A stretch of 64,000 nt of DNA. Origin: DATHKG01 sp035489435 (GTDB lineage: Bacteria > Bacteroidota > Bacteroidia > Chitinophagales > Chitinophagaceae). Where the stretch lies: NCBI GenBank assembly GCA_035489435.1, contig DATHKG010000020.1. One strand, given 5' to 3'. The position numbers and the translations under genes were made by a program. This document shows, in pieces, positions 18,001 to 27,074 of the stretch. The notes under the pieces were generated by a model. The model saw only the letters and a list, made by a program, of their open reading frames with translations, was not told the origin of the DNA and searched no databases. How positions within the stretch are numbered: position 1 is the stretch's first letter; each line of letters begins with the position of its first letter.

Positions 18001-18141
18001 TATTTGTAATTTATACGCGCCCGAAATAAACTCACCTGTATCCCAGAAGCTGGTGGTTCTTTCCATTGTCATGAGATAAACAGTACATGCAATTACACAT
18101 ACCATCCAGCCGATAAGATTGTTTATCCGGTTGTAGTTCAT
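15055..18141 (-). CDS. DUF2723 polytopic membrane protein (glycosyltransferase-like)
   Basis: The 1028-residue protein has about a dozen hydrophobic helices in the N-terminal 600 residues and a soluble C-terminal region of about 400 residues with helical, TPR-like character (AHAQLAISLANAGRKDRAREIL). The N-terminus carries the DUF2723 signature: TTSFWDTGEFISGAYKLQIP followed by HPPGAPLF. DUF2723 is related to the GT-C protein O-mannosyltransferases. In Bacteroidota it is a candidate for membrane-bound protein or lipid glycosylation using a polyprenyl-linked sugar, with an acidic residue in WDTGEF as the likely catalytic or metal site by analogy. The substrate is unknown. It appears to be monocistronic. 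Confidence 0.88.
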   Translation of the reverse strand: MNYNRINNLIGWMVCVIACTVYLMTMERTTSFWDTGEFISGAYKLQIPHPPGAPLFLLIGRFFVILFGDSPATAAIAVNSMSAIASGFTILFLFWTITYFAKKIVQKNNEPNNKELKNKEAYNKLPLRNSQLFTIMGAGVVGALSYTFSDSFWFSAVEGEVYALSSFFTAIVFWAGLKWEQRADQPRADRWLVLIFFLMGLSIGVHLLNLLTIPAIVMIYYFRKYRVTLKGSILAFLTGCLITGLVQIFVIQYSVKGAGAFDVFFVNNLGLPFFSGFIAFFLLTALLMMLTIRYASKKKYYFLKLGTFSLMFMLLGYSTYLTTMLRSNANPAMDMFNVDNPIALEGYLGREQYGDWPIIYGPDFTEQAPVIPGKEIYTKSDNKYVSAGRPGKSDWSNAPGAHLFPRMWDAGNDRNQHSVYRNYAGLEEGESPTLASNIRYFASYQSGWMYMRYFMWNFAGKQNDLQGYGNIRDSNWISGIPFVDNVMYGPQKNLPDSIRLNNKAHNELFMLPLALGLAGMFFQYKKNRQQFLVNLLLFFFTGLAIVIYINQAGLQPRERDYSFVGSFYAFAIWIGLGSIWISSQIGRYIKPVHAACITISLCMAVPLLMAEQEWDDHDRSKKTLARDMAKDYLESCPKNAILFSFEDNDTYPLWFAQEVEGIRPDVRVMVNTLTGTDWYLNQLRYKVNESAPFDVIFTKEQTQGNKRDVLYYSKLPGFDQEKYYDLHSTLKNVVASDDPRYTGTTEDGETYHLLPMRKFSVPVNVDAVKKSGLVNPGDSVVNELKLDLSGKNYLLRNDLTMLSIIATSNFERPVCFTSNSSLNELGLDKYARLEGLVYRLVPVENSEVDNERSYKHIMDQFEYGNTDKEDVYLDEDNRRRLNIIKLAHAQLAISLANAGRKDRAREILQKFDNKVKSSNLPYGMTTNRGNQHNAISSEFLRAAYLSGDLVLAKKISADLKKDLRQQLNYYRLLGDEYLQDEQLAQYAYQQMQGKPADLADRQLSFVNDIVSSFQLLRQLESWENNLSK

Positions 18142-18308
18142 ACTTGATCGATTTTAATTGGCCGTAAGTTTTAGGGAAGACTATTGAATTTCGGAAAATA
18201 TATTAAGGCAGCAAAATGAAATCCATAGCGGAGAGATTAAAATCACCCGTATGCATGAAATTGTTTCACACTTTCAAAAAATGATCTCTATTAATTGTAA
18301 TACCCAAA

Positions 18309-18929
18309 TTATTGGTTCCTGGCTAATACCGGAGGTGCTGGCTGGACAGATTTATTCTTAATAGGTTTAAGTGTTTTCAGATAAGCAAATACAGCCTTCA
18401 GTTCTTCATCGGTCATATGTTTGACTGGCATCATGGACATGGGGGGCACCAATGGTCTCGACCCGGCAATACCTTTGCTTACGCTATTTTTGACAGCATA
18501 AAGAAACTGTTCTTCTTTCCAATTGCCGATACCTGTTTCATCAGGTGTCAGGTTTGCCGCATAGGAAATTCCCCATGGACCGATCCAGGCGGTAAAATCT
18601 GCCGTGACTACTAATCCTTTGCTTTCCATTTGTTTCCTGTCAACATCCGGTGCAGGCAATTTCTCAGGATGTCCGGATAAAAGTAAGGTACTGTCATCAA
18701 CCGGTCCCATGGATGTCATTTTCTTGGGAGTATGGCAATCATTGCAACCGCCAATTGTAACGAGGTGTTCGCCCCATTTGACCTGGGTTTCATAACCTCC
18801 AAAATTTGGCTTTTCTATTGCCGTTGTTGAAGCAGCTGCAGGTTCGGCGGATTTGTTCTCTGAACATCCGGTAAAAAAGATTGCAGCGAATGCTAAGCCC
18901 GTAACGAAGGGTGAATAAGACTTACTCAT
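18309..18929 (-). CDS. c-type cytochrome lipoprotein
   Basis: The 206-residue protein has a lipoprotein signal (lipobox FFTGC, lipidated C22), an Ala-rich linker, and one haem attachment motif, C62-N-D-C65-H66-T, in GGCNDCHTP. Several Met residues in PPMSMMPVKHMTDEELKAVFAYL offer the distal haem ligand, and that segment is the typical C-terminal helix of class I cytochromes. It is probably anchored in the membrane facing the periplasm and passes electrons to an oxidase or from a dehydrogenase. No partner enzyme is adjacent, so the pathway is unknown. Confidence 0.88.
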   Translation of the reverse strand: MSKSYSPFVTGLAFAAIFFTGCSENKSAEPAAASTTAIEKPNFGGYETQVKWGEHLVTIGGCNDCHTPKKMTSMGPVDDSTLLLSGHPEKLPAPDVDRKQMESKGLVVTADFTAWIGPWGISYAANLTPDETGIGNWKEEQFLYAVKNSVSKGIAGSRPLVPPMSMMPVKHMTDEELKAVFAYLKTLKPIKNKSVQPAPPVLARNQ

Positions 18930-19397
18930 GATTGTTGGGGTTTATTGTGCATAATACTTGTATAGCCAAATAAAGGGAGTTATCCCATCTTTTGTTCACA
19001 AGGTTAAGCACATGAATAGCCCAAAGCAACGTCGAGGTTTAACAGTTTTCAGAGGACAGACCTTAATAATAGAAGGGTGGATTGTATTTAAGCAGTATAT
19101 AACTTTCCCATTTTAGCTTCTGGAACTTTCCTTCGTCTAAATGGGTCAAGATTTTGACAAATCCATTGTGTTTCATCAGTATTTATTGGTAGAATCAGTC
19201 AACTTTTTCATCGCAATAGGGGCGACTCATATATCGTAGCCCTAAAAGGGGAGGTTTTTCTAAGTGTTTGGAAAGATATTATAATTTGGTAAAAACGTAT
19301 CTTTTTTTATTTTAATGCTAAGCGCTGAACGTGGCAACGATGTCTTATATCTGACAACCTTCCTTAAATGGGACAACACCTCCTTGTAATTATCTTA
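18930..19397. other. 467-bp gene-free stretch
   Basis: Both neighbouring genes are on the minus strand. I see no supported open frame (the longest ATG frame noticed is about 32 codons), no tandem repeat, and no copy of the repeat families found elsewhere. It may hold the promoter of the cytochrome gene and the 3' end signals of the cytochrome's upstream region, but no clear box was found. Confidence 0.6.
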
Positions 19398-20033
19398 TTA
19401 TAATAAAATTCTCATAATTAGTGCCGCAGCAATATCCTGTTTTGGATTTTGTGTTTTTTGCAAAATATGGACACCACTGGCTGTCCAGACTTTAAAGATT
19501 TCCCCTTTTTTTCGCTTAGCCATCTCCTTTTCGATGGCAGGGAGCATTGAGCCGGCAGCAAGCCAGCCAAGGTCACCTCTTTTGGCTAGTTCAGGGCCGG
19601 TGCTGTAAGTCATCACCATATCTTCAAAGGTGGCCGTTCCCGTACTTACCCGCTTCATGATGGATCCTGCCAGGGAATCAGCAAAACGTTTTGTATAAAT
19701 GGAAGTATCGAGAAAGATCTGGCTCACGCGGTTGAAGCTACCCATCGACTTAGCAAGCACCTGCACCAGCACCCTTCCCTTGTCATAAGGGCCATAAACT
19801 TTCCCCACTTTACCACGGTAAGCAATACTGTCTCTTACTCCTCCAAACTGGGTAGTGCTGAAAATAAGTACCGTGTCCAGGATGAACTTCTTTTTTAACA
19901 CATCTTTGACATACAAAGGCGGATTAGTCGATTTTTCGAGCTCAGATTTTAGCTGCGCTATTGTCTTTTTCTGGGCAAAAGCAAAGCCGGTAAACATTAA
20001 CAGGAAGCCTATCAGAAAGATTCTCATTTTCAT
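19398..20033 (-). CDS. periplasmic peptidyl-prolyl isomerase, parvulin type
   Basis: The 211-residue protein has a signal peptide (residues 3-21, cut after FAQ). The parvulin/rotamase domain occupies the second half: SQIFLDTS, then ATFEDMVMTYSTGPELAKRGDLGWLAAGSMLPAIEKEM, then the closing VWTASGVHILQK. This is the PpiC core. Unlike SurA or PrsA, it lacks a long chaperone arm. It probably helps fold exported proteins. The start could be Met1 or Met3. It is monocistronic. Confidence 0.85.
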   Translation of the reverse strand: MKMRIFLIGFLLMFTGFAFAQKKTIAQLKSELEKSTNPPLYVKDVLKKKFILDTVLIFSTTQFGGVRDSIAYRGKVGKVYGPYDKGRVLVQVLAKSMGSFNRVSQIFLDTSIYTKRFADSLAGSIMKRVSTGTATFEDMVMTYSTGPELAKRGDLGWLAAGSMLPAIEKEMAKRKKGEIFKVWTASGVHILQKTQNPKQDIAAALIMRILL

Positions 20034-20211
20034 ACTGCAAATTAATTAGTTAAGTCGAACAGTCGGGTCGAATTTGACAGTATAAGCCGGGGGTGGAACT
20101 ACCGGATCGCGATTTAAGTGTTAATTTACATTGTTGATCGCAATCGGCCTGCCTGTTTGGCGTTATAATTGTGCAGGCTTATGGTGATTCTTTAAAGTAA
20201 ACGACTTATAC

Positions 20212-20871
20212 ATGACCCGAATAATTTTTATCCTGACGCTGTTTATCTCAGTCAGTGCTTCTGCCCAGTGGAAGGACTTTCAGATTAACTCTAAGGGCGA
20301 CACCCTTAACCGGGTTGATATGCAAGGCAAGAAGCAAGGGATCTGGGTTGTTAAGATTGAATCTCTCCGCGGCGAACCCGGGTATGAAGAGGAAGGTTAT
20401 TATGTCGACGACCGTAAGGAAGGTGCATGGAGATTATTTAACCTGATGGGAGATATGGTGGGTAAAGAAAATTATCGTTGGGGTTATAAAGATGGGATCT
20501 GCCAGTATTTTTCAAAACATGGCGACCTGGTACTTGAACAGGGATGGAAAGCGCTGAATCCTGACAAAGTCTATGATACTATCCTTGTCGAAGACGTCGA
20601 TAAACTTGATACTTACAGCAAAGTGGTTGTAAAAAATGAAGGTGCATCTCTTAAGCACGGGACCTGGAAATATTATGATTCAGAAACCGGCACACTTGTA
20701 CGTACTGAAAACTTCACCCTTGGTAAAGCAGATGCAAATGCAGGCGCTGTTACGGCAAAACCTACTGATAAAAAGACGATAGCAAAACCTAAAGAGGTGC
20801 TGGATTTCGAAAAGAAAAACGCCGGCAAAAAGAAGATCAAGGTCAGAGATGGCAGTACCGGTGGCTTCTGA
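20212..20871 (+). CDS. secreted YwqK-like (MORN-variant) repeat protein
   Basis: The 219-residue protein has a short signal peptide (cut after ASAQ). The middle holds several MORN-variant repeats with the pattern G-x-(W/Y)-x-x-(Y/F) (GKKQGIWVV, GYYVDDRKEGAWRLF, GYKDGICQYF, LKHGTWKYYDSETG). This repeat occurs in YwqK-type proteins, some of which are toxin-antidote components, but in Bacteroidota most are of unknown function and exported. The C-terminus is lysine-rich. It converges tightly on the next gene, with an 8-bp gap and no room for a classical terminator. Confidence 0.7.
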   Translation: MTRIIFILTLFISVSASAQWKDFQINSKGDTLNRVDMQGKKQGIWVVKIESLRGEPGYEEEGYYVDDRKEGAWRLFNLMGDMVGKENYRWGYKDGICQYFSKHGDLVLEQGWKALNPDKVYDTILVEDVDKLDTYSKVVVKNEGASLKHGTWKYYDSETGTLVRTENFTLGKADANAGAVTAKPTDKKTIAKPKEVLDFEKKNAGKKKIKVRDGSTGGF

Positions 20872-20879
20872 CTAGTTCA

Positions 20880-21695
20880 TTACTTCCCGCTGTCAAAAAA
20901 CTTCCGGAAAAACAACAGCTGGTAATTTACGCTGCTTCCCCAGTATTCTTTATTATGACCACCCGGCCTTTCAATATAATCATGATCGATTTTTAAGTTG
21001 AGCAATTTCTGGTGTAACTCACGATTCACTCCAAGAAAAAAATCTGAATAACCACAATCAATGATAAGCTTAAGTTCATTGTTTTTAAGTCCGTCTACAT
21101 TATTTATTACACTATAATTTCTCCAGTTCTCTTCACAACATGCAGTATCGCCGATTCTTTTGCTGATATCCCAGTTTTTAGGAAAAGGCCGAAGGTTCAC
21201 GCCTCCCGCCATGCTACCAGCGGCACCAAATACATTGCTATGACGGCTTGCTAAAAACAGCCCTCCATGACCACCCATGCTTAGTCCTGAAATTGCACGT
21301 CCGTTTCTATTTGCTATTGTACGATAATTCTGATCTATATAATTGACAAGTTCGGCACTGATAAAAGTTTCATAACGGAAAGAAGAATCAACAGGACTGT
21401 CAAAGTACCAGCTGCTAAAGCCACCGTCGGGACAAACGATTAACATATTATAGGAGTCTGCGAGCGCCAGCAACTGCGGAGCATCATTTAACCATTGCCG
21501 GTGGTTACCGCTGTAGCCATGTAAAAGATATACTACACCCAGGCGTTCATTGTTGTTTTTATAGTTTTTTGGTTTGACGACCATGCAGGGTACATTTTTT
21601 TTCATGGTTTTGCTGAAAACGGAAATACTGTCTGCCGTACCAGCTTCAACAGATATAAAAGCAACCATTGCAAGAACAAAAAGGCAATATTTCAT
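20880..21695 (-). CDS. secreted esterase, alpha/beta hydrolase (putative esterase D family)
   Basis: The 271-residue protein has a signal peptide (residues 1-18). The fold motifs are VVYLLHGYSGN for the oxyanion region and the nucleophile elbow G-L-S139-M-G-G. The catalytic His lies in RPGGHNKEYW near the C-terminus, and an Asp in LIIDCGYSDFF is a candidate third residue. It belongs to the PF00756-type family of feruloyl/acetylxylan esterases and S-formylglutathione hydrolases. The secretion signal argues for a polysaccharide- or acyl-ester-cleaving role. Confidence 0.85.
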   Translation of the reverse strand: MKYCLFVLAMVAFISVEAGTADSISVFSKTMKKNVPCMVVKPKNYKNNNERLGVVYLLHGYSGNHRQWLNDAPQLLALADSYNMLIVCPDGGFSSWYFDSPVDSSFRYETFISAELVNYIDQNYRTIANRNGRAISGLSMGGHGGLFLASRHSNVFGAAGSMAGGVNLRPFPKNWDISKRIGDTACCEENWRNYSVINNVDGLKNNELKLIIDCGYSDFFLGVNRELHQKLLNLKIDHDYIERPGGHNKEYWGSSVNYQLLFFRKFFDSGK

Positions 21696-21807
21696 GGACT
21701 TTTTTTACAAAAATATCGTTTTGAAAATTAAAAGAGATGATATATATTTGATATCATAATGATATCGAACAGATTTTCCTGATCAATAAACCAAAAACCC
21801 CCGATAA

Positions 21808-22677
21808 ATGGAAAAGATTATTAAACCCGTTTCAGGCTTTATCGCCTTATTGATTTCTTTCTTGCTGGTTATTCTGGCAGTTTACTTTTTTGTAAGGACA
21901 GCTAATGAAGGCGACACAAGCTTTGTCTGGTACGGAGCTATCAGCCTGATAGCCGGATTGTATATAGCGGCCGGAATTATCATTGTCAGTCCAAATCATT
22001 CCAAAGTGCTTACTTTTTTTGGAAAATACGTTGGCTCTGTGAAAGAGAATGGGCTGCTTTTTGTAAACCCGTTGTTTAAAAAACAACAGATTTCATTAAG
22101 ATCAGAAAACCTGGAGAGCTCGAAGCTTAAGGTGAATGATAAATTGGGTAATCCCATAGAGATCGGGGCGGTAATAGTTTGGAAAGTCAACGACACTTAT
22201 AAGGCAGCTTTTGAAGTGGAAGATTATGAGCATTATGTAAAAATTCAAAGTGAAGCTGCTGTGAGGCACCTTGCGAACAGCTGCCCCTATGATCATATGG
22301 AAGATGAGAATGCGAGCATCACGCTCAGGGATGGAGGCGAACAGGTGAATGATTTGCTTGAGTTGGAATTAAATGAAAGGCTGGCGGCCGCAGGTATCCT
22401 CGTAAAAGAGGCCAGGATTAGTCACCTGGCTTATGCCCAGGAAATTGCCGGTGCAATGCTGCAGCGTCAGCAGGCAACAGCAATAGTTGCAGCAAGGTCT
22501 AAGATTGTTGAAGGCGCGGTAGGAATGGTAGAAATGGCACTTGAGATGTTGTCCAGGAAAGGGATTGTAACGCTGGATGAAGAAAAGAAAGCCGCAATGG
22601 TCAGTAACCTGATGGTAGTTCTTTGCGGTGAAAGGGGTGCGCAGCCTATACTTAATACTGGCACTTTGTATCAATAA
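21808..22677 (+). CDS. SPFH/Band 7 domain membrane protein
   Basis: The 289-residue protein has two N-terminal hydrophobic segments (about 10-30 and 42-62) followed by an SPFH (stomatin/prohibitin/flotillin/HflK) domain starting SPNHSKVLTFFGKYVGSVKE. The second half is helical and Ala/Glu-rich (QEIAGAMLQRQQATAIVAARSKIVEGAVGM), the coiled part that drives oligomerisation. Such proteins form membrane microdomains and large rings. A small ribbon-helix-helix gene follows after 26 bp, and the pair is probably one transcript. Confidence 0.9.
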   Translation: MEKIIKPVSGFIALLISFLLVILAVYFFVRTANEGDTSFVWYGAISLIAGLYIAAGIIIVSPNHSKVLTFFGKYVGSVKENGLLFVNPLFKKQQISLRSENLESSKLKVNDKLGNPIEIGAVIVWKVNDTYKAAFEVEDYEHYVKIQSEAAVRHLANSCPYDHMEDENASITLRDGGEQVNDLLELELNERLAAAGILVKEARISHLAYAQEIAGAMLQRQQATAIVAARSKIVEGAVGMVEMALEMLSRKGIVTLDEEKKAAMVSNLMVVLCGERGAQPILNTGTLYQ

Positions 22678-22703
22678 TAATATAAAGGCTTAATTGTTAC
22701 AAT

Positions 22704-22913
22704 GTGACGGAGTATCATAACAAAAAAAGCAAAAATATTGTGAGCGATAAAAAAAGCTTTGTTTTGAGAATGGATGATGAAGTGTATAAAGCGCTCGAGA
22801 AATGGGCGGCCGATGAATTCCGTAGTGTAAACGGGCAGCTTGAATATATCATTGATAAAGCACTGAAAGAATCGGGAAGGAAGAAGTCTGTTGATAAACA
22901 GAAGAAAAGCTAA
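22704..22913 (+). CDS. Arc-like ribbon-helix-helix small protein
   Basis: The 69-residue frame starts at GTG 22704. An internal GTG at 22741 (reading SDKKSFVLRMDDEVYKALEK) would give 57 residues and fits the usual length better. The sequence SFVLRMDDEVYKALEKWAADEFRSVNGQLEYIIDKAL is a ribbon-helix-helix DNA-binding motif: a short beta strand (SFVLRM) followed by two helices. It may regulate the SPFH operon or tether it to DNA. The tail is lysine-rich. Confidence 0.8.
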   Translation: MTEYHNKKSKNIVSDKKSFVLRMDDEVYKALEKWAADEFRSVNGQLEYIIDKALKESGRKKSVDKQKKS

Positions 22914-22918
22914 GTAAC

Positions 22919-22966
22919 AGAGTTATGAGTTATGAGTTATGAGTGATGAGTGAGTGGTGAGTTGTG
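22919..22966. repeat. GAGTTATGA short repeat tract
   Basis: Head-to-tail GAGTTATGAGTTATGAGT units grade into GAGTGAGTGGTGAGTTGTG. It lies just after the RHH gene in a convergent gap. Confidence 0.7.
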
Positions 22967-23068
22967 TAGGTGATGAAGCTTAATAAAAACAGGGTGGATG
23001 ATCAACCACTTGTAACATGATACATGATATGAAAAATTCCGATATGAAAAATTCCATTTAGGTATTTG

Positions 23069-24223
23069 TTATGGATTCAACAGCGAAGATAATTTTTTGT
23101 CTAGTGCTTCACCATCCAGATTTTTGGCTATGATCATCCCCGATGGATCTATCAGGACATTCTGTGGAACTGCACGGATACCATAATCAGTGGCAGCGGT
23201 ATTCTTCCATCCTATTAACTCGCTGACATGGATCCAGGGTAATTTATCTTCAGCGATGGCTTGTATCCACGGTGCTTTTTTAGTATCCAGCGATACCGCA
23301 TATATTTCAAAATTTTTGCCATGGTATTTGTAATAATTCGTGAGCAACTGCGGATTGTCTTCGCGACAGGGACCACACCAGCTTGCCCAAAAATCTATTA
23401 GAACATATTTTCCTTTTAGAGAAGTAAGTGAGACCAGGCTATCGGATGGATTTTTTTGCGCAATGGTGATTGCTTTTTTGCCCGGACTGGTTTTTTTCTC
23501 AGTGTTGATTTTAGCAGCCAAAGATTTTCCCACATTCGAATTTCTCAGGCGATCATTAAGCACCTGGAAACAGCTGTCAAATTCGGACAGATCTTCAATC
23601 AGATAGCTTCTATCATCTAGTAAGTCCAGCGATACCAGGGCATCAGGGTGGCTTTTTATAAAGACGTTCGTGGCCCTATGCCGGTTCAGATATAGTACAG
23701 GAGACCGTGTGCGTATTGCCTCTAGCTTTTTTTCATCCCGGGGTATTGCCTCTTCCGCCCTTACCCGCTCATCCTGTAAGAGTTTCAAATCAGCATCGTA
23801 TGGTATTAAAGCCTTGTTCAGGGCATTGTAGGCTTGTTGCTCACGCATTCCTGTTATGATGGTGGCGTTTAATTTCCGATCACCGGTTATGCTAAAATGT
23901 CCAGGCTCGAGGTAAAACGAAAGTTCATCCCTGTTTCCGTTGTTGTCGCTTAAAGCATCAGGGTGACTCATCCAAATCGTTGCTTTTACCGGTTGCCGGA
24001 TAGTGCCTTTTATTAGGAACCCACCCTTTTTCGTTAGTACCGAATCAGTTCTTAGACTATCTATATCTCGAACTCTATCTCTATATTGTAAGTAAATGAC
24101 AACGCCAGGTTTCAGGTTTTGAAGATGGCCTTTAATAACAAATGTTGGAGGGACCTGGGCCACAACATGGACCACAAATGCCATCAACATGGTCTGTATC
24201 AATAGTTGTGGCAATGCCCGCAT
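23069..24223 (-). CDS. exported TlpA-like thioredoxin protein with DUF4369 N-domain
   Basis: The chosen ATG at 24223 gives 384 residues beginning with a signal peptide (MRALPQLLIQTMLMAFVVHVV, cut after AQ). The open frame runs 19 codons further upstream, but without signal character. The N-terminal half (PPTFVIKGHLQNLKPGVVIYL and following) fits the DUF4369 beta-sandwich. The C-terminal half is a TlpA/ResA thioredoxin fold with FWASWCGPCREDNP as the redox-active CxxC, and the cis-proline loop is RAVPQNVL. These proteins reduce or isomerise thiols in the periplasm, often for cytochrome maturation. A paralogue lies at 41977-43062. It ends in a convergent gap. Confidence 0.88.
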   Translation of the reverse strand: MRALPQLLIQTMLMAFVVHVVAQVPPTFVIKGHLQNLKPGVVIYLQYRDRVRDIDSLRTDSVLTKKGGFLIKGTIRQPVKATIWMSHPDALSDNNGNRDELSFYLEPGHFSITGDRKLNATIITGMREQQAYNALNKALIPYDADLKLLQDERVRAEEAIPRDEKKLEAIRTRSPVLYLNRHRATNVFIKSHPDALVSLDLLDDRSYLIEDLSEFDSCFQVLNDRLRNSNVGKSLAAKINTEKKTSPGKKAITIAQKNPSDSLVSLTSLKGKYVLIDFWASWCGPCREDNPQLLTNYYKYHGKNFEIYAVSLDTKKAPWIQAIAEDKLPWIHVSELIGWKNTAATDYGIRAVPQNVLIDPSGMIIAKNLDGEALDKKLSSLLNP

Positions 24224-24437
24224 AAAAGTTAGGTTTAGATTATGATGCCTGAAGATTAATTTTCCATAAGACAAATCCAAAAATATTGTGTTCTATTAAA
24301 CTTTTGATATGTCTTGACGGAGATACTGTATGGAATGCAATCACCAATTTAGCAATTGCTTTCCTGCAATCATACTTGTAATCCCTGAGTGTTGGGTTAA
24401 TGTGTTGACTGGTTTCCCATCGGAGCGATATAGGTGC

Positions 24438-24468
24438 AAAAAGTCCGGATTAATTTCCGGACTTTTTG
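24438..24468. terminator. bidirectional terminator
   Basis: AAAAAGTCCGGA (24438-24449) and TCCGGACTTTTT (24456-24467) form a perfect 12-bp stem with a 6-nt loop. It could end transcription from either side. Confidence 0.8.
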
Positions 24469-24496
24469 TTTTGACAAAACGATTTGATTATTGTTA

Positions 24497-24626
24497 TTAG
24501 TAACGATCATCTTAGTAACGTGCATCTTATTAACGATCATCTTTTTATCGACCATCTTTTTATCGATCGTTTTATCGATCGTCTATTTATCGATCATCTA
24601 TTTAACGATCATCTATTTAACGATGG
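24497..24626. repeat. 14-16 bp minisatellite, about eight units
   Basis: Head-to-tail units of the type TTTATCGATCATCTA (variants AACGATCATCT and ATCGACCATCTT) fill the gap between the terminator and the M1 peptidase 3' end. The left units are more degenerate than the right ones. Each unit contains a CGATC/GATCG palindrome. Confidence 0.8.
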
Positions 24627-24673
24627 TGTTTGAAGCCATTGCCTGTAAATTGGACCGTATCTAATGCTGGAGA

Positions 24674-27061
24674 TTAGAACGATTTTTTGCCTTCCTTTTC
24701 CTGAGCCTTCTGCATTGGGTTGATGCCTGATGACTGGCCACGGGCTTGTTGTCTTTGTTTGAATAAAGTGAATTTTGAAACAGCGGTTATATCACCTTTG
24801 ATATTATTACTTTCATCAATGTCTGCTGTTTCACGCATTGGATCCAGTTTCACAGATGCTACTTCCTTATCTTTCATAAACAGCTTGGAGATCTTTTGTT
24901 CATTGAGACGCCAGATCTGAGCAGGGATACGGTCAATTTCTTTTGTTCCGTCCTTGAAAGTCCATTCAACGATAACAGGCATTACCAATCCTCCTCTATT
25001 GCTTACGGCAATTTCATAGAAATGTTTGTTGGCAAGTTTAGTTTTTGTTGCTTCGTCAGCTGCTTCAAATGCACTACCCTGGGGTTCATATGGATATTTT
25101 GTGCTATCATATTTTTCAATACCCCTGGCATATCTCCAGTAAAAATCACGGAGACTGGTATCGGCATCAGTGGCGAACTTGATGCCTTCTTCCCGGTTCC
25201 TGATTTTTGAAACATCATCAAAATCATTTCCCATTGGCTTTTCCAATGAACGTGTTGCAGCTCCACCCTGGGTACGTGCTGGTGGTGTTGCTGCCAGGTC
25301 GGGTCTGTAATATTTTACAGAATCCAGGGACTGGTCACTTGGTTCAGTACCAAAAAACCATCCTCTCCAGAACCAGTCAAGATCTTCGCCGGAAGCATCT
25401 TCCATTGTTCTGAACAGATCCGCAGGCTCCGGATGTTTGAAGGCCCATCTCCTGGCATATTCTTTAAATGCATAGTCAAACAACTCGCGACCCATGATAG
25501 TCTCGCGCAGCATATTGAAACCTGTTGCCGGTTTGGTATATGCATTTGGTCCGAAACGAACAATGTTTTCAGAATTTGACATGATCGGCTCGAGCTGATC
25601 TTTTGGCAATTTCATATAATCAACTATTGCAAAAGCAGGTCCTTTACCTCGTACGGGAAATTTATTATCCCAGAGTTCTTCAGTAAGGTATTCAACAAAA
25701 GAGTTTAATCCTTCATCCATCCAGCTCCATTGGCGCTCATCGCTGTTTATGATCATAGGGAAGAAGTTATGACCCACCTCGTGAATGATAACTCCCAGCA
25801 TACCATATTTTGTCGCTTCACTATAAGTGCCATCTTTTTCAGTGCGGCCATAGTTGAAACAAATCATCGGGTATTCCATACCGTTAGCAGCCTCAACACT
25901 CTGAGCTACAGGGTAAGGGTAGGGGATGGTAAACTTTGAATATGATTTGATGGTATGGGCAACTGCTTTAGTCGAGAAGGGACGATATAAACCGTAGGCT
26001 TCCTTTCCGTAAAAGCTCATGCACATAATCTTTTTTCCTTCAACGGTGATTGGCATTGCATCCCATACAAACTTGCGGGAGGCTGTCCATGCAAAGTCGC
26101 GCACATTGTCTGCTTTATAAATCCAGGTTTTCTTTTCCTTGCTTTTTGTTCCTTCTGCTTTTTTTGCTTCATCGAGGGTTGCAATCTCAACAACGTCTTT
26201 CGAGGTCTGGGCTTTTGTCCAGCGAGCCAGTCGGGCAGGTGAAAGCACCTGGGCATAATTCTGACATTCACCGGTTGATCCAATTACATGATCAGCGGGA
26301 ACCGTCATTTGTACTTTGAAGTTTCCAAAGGTGAGTGCGAATTCGCCGCGACCGGTGAACTGATGATTCTGCCAGCCAACCACATCACTGTATACGCAAA
26401 GGCGGGGATACCATTGTGACATCGTGAACAACGCATTTCCGTCCGGGAACATTTCATAACCGCCACGTCCGCCCTGGGCCATACGATCAGAAATCTTATA
26501 ATCCCAGTCAAGCTTGAAAACAAATTTCTGACCCGGTTTTAAAGGAACAGGCATCTCAACGCGCATCATCGTTTTATTAACAGTGTATTCCAGTTTCTTT
26601 CCAAGACCATCAACCAGCTTACGGATATTAAATCCGAACCCGTTGTCTTCTTTGCTATTTTCCAGGCTGTTCGCCATCTGCTCGCTGAGCATTCTTGGCA
26701 TCACGCTGCTATTCTGATAATTTGCATTGTTCTTTGCACTGTGTTCATTTTCATCCAGCTGCAGCCAGATATAATTCAGCGTGTTCGGTGAGTTGTTGAA
26801 GTAAGTAACAGTTTCTGAACCGATCAGCTTGAGATTTGCTTCATCAAGTTCGCACTTGATATCATAATCTGCTTTTTGTTGCCAGTACCTTGGGCCGGGG
26901 GCACCACTTGCCGATCGGTACTCATTAGGAGTAGGAAGCATAGTTCCCAGCTGTTCAAATTTGTTCCCATGGTTAGAATTAGGATTGTTCTGAATATTCT
27001 GCGCATTTGAGACCAATGCAGAAATCGTCAGAGCAAAAAATGCAAAAACACTTTTTTTCAT
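24674..27061 (-). CDS. M1 family metallopeptidase, secreted
   Basis: The ATG at 27061 gives 795 residues with a signal peptide (MKKSVFAFFALTISALVSNA). The longer frame has an unlikely 11-residue prefix. The N-terminal region is the beta-sandwich domain of M1 aminopeptidases. The zinc site H427-E-V-G-H431 and E450 forms HExxH-x18-E, and GMEYPM stands in for the usual GAMEN substrate-binding motif. A C-terminal region of about 200 residues contains a charged low-complexity end. It probably degrades periplasmic or extracellular peptides. It starts 13 bp after HupE/UreJ on the same strand, so they are probably co-transcribed. Confidence 0.92.
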   Translation of the reverse strand: MKKSVFAFFALTISALVSNAQNIQNNPNSNHGNKFEQLGTMLPTPNEYRSASGAPGPRYWQQKADYDIKCELDEANLKLIGSETVTYFNNSPNTLNYIWLQLDENEHSAKNNANYQNSSVMPRMLSEQMANSLENSKEDNGFGFNIRKLVDGLGKKLEYTVNKTMMRVEMPVPLKPGQKFVFKLDWDYKISDRMAQGGRGGYEMFPDGNALFTMSQWYPRLCVYSDVVGWQNHQFTGRGEFALTFGNFKVQMTVPADHVIGSTGECQNYAQVLSPARLARWTKAQTSKDVVEIATLDEAKKAEGTKSKEKKTWIYKADNVRDFAWTASRKFVWDAMPITVEGKKIMCMSFYGKEAYGLYRPFSTKAVAHTIKSYSKFTIPYPYPVAQSVEAANGMEYPMICFNYGRTEKDGTYSEATKYGMLGVIIHEVGHNFFPMIINSDERQWSWMDEGLNSFVEYLTEELWDNKFPVRGKGPAFAIVDYMKLPKDQLEPIMSNSENIVRFGPNAYTKPATGFNMLRETIMGRELFDYAFKEYARRWAFKHPEPADLFRTMEDASGEDLDWFWRGWFFGTEPSDQSLDSVKYYRPDLAATPPARTQGGAATRSLEKPMGNDFDDVSKIRNREEGIKFATDADTSLRDFYWRYARGIEKYDSTKYPYEPQGSAFEAADEATKTKLANKHFYEIAVSNRGGLVMPVIVEWTFKDGTKEIDRIPAQIWRLNEQKISKLFMKDKEVASVKLDPMRETADIDESNNIKGDITAVSKFTLFKQRQQARGQSSGINPMQKAQEKEGKKSF

Positions 27062-27074
27062 GTACACCTGTTTT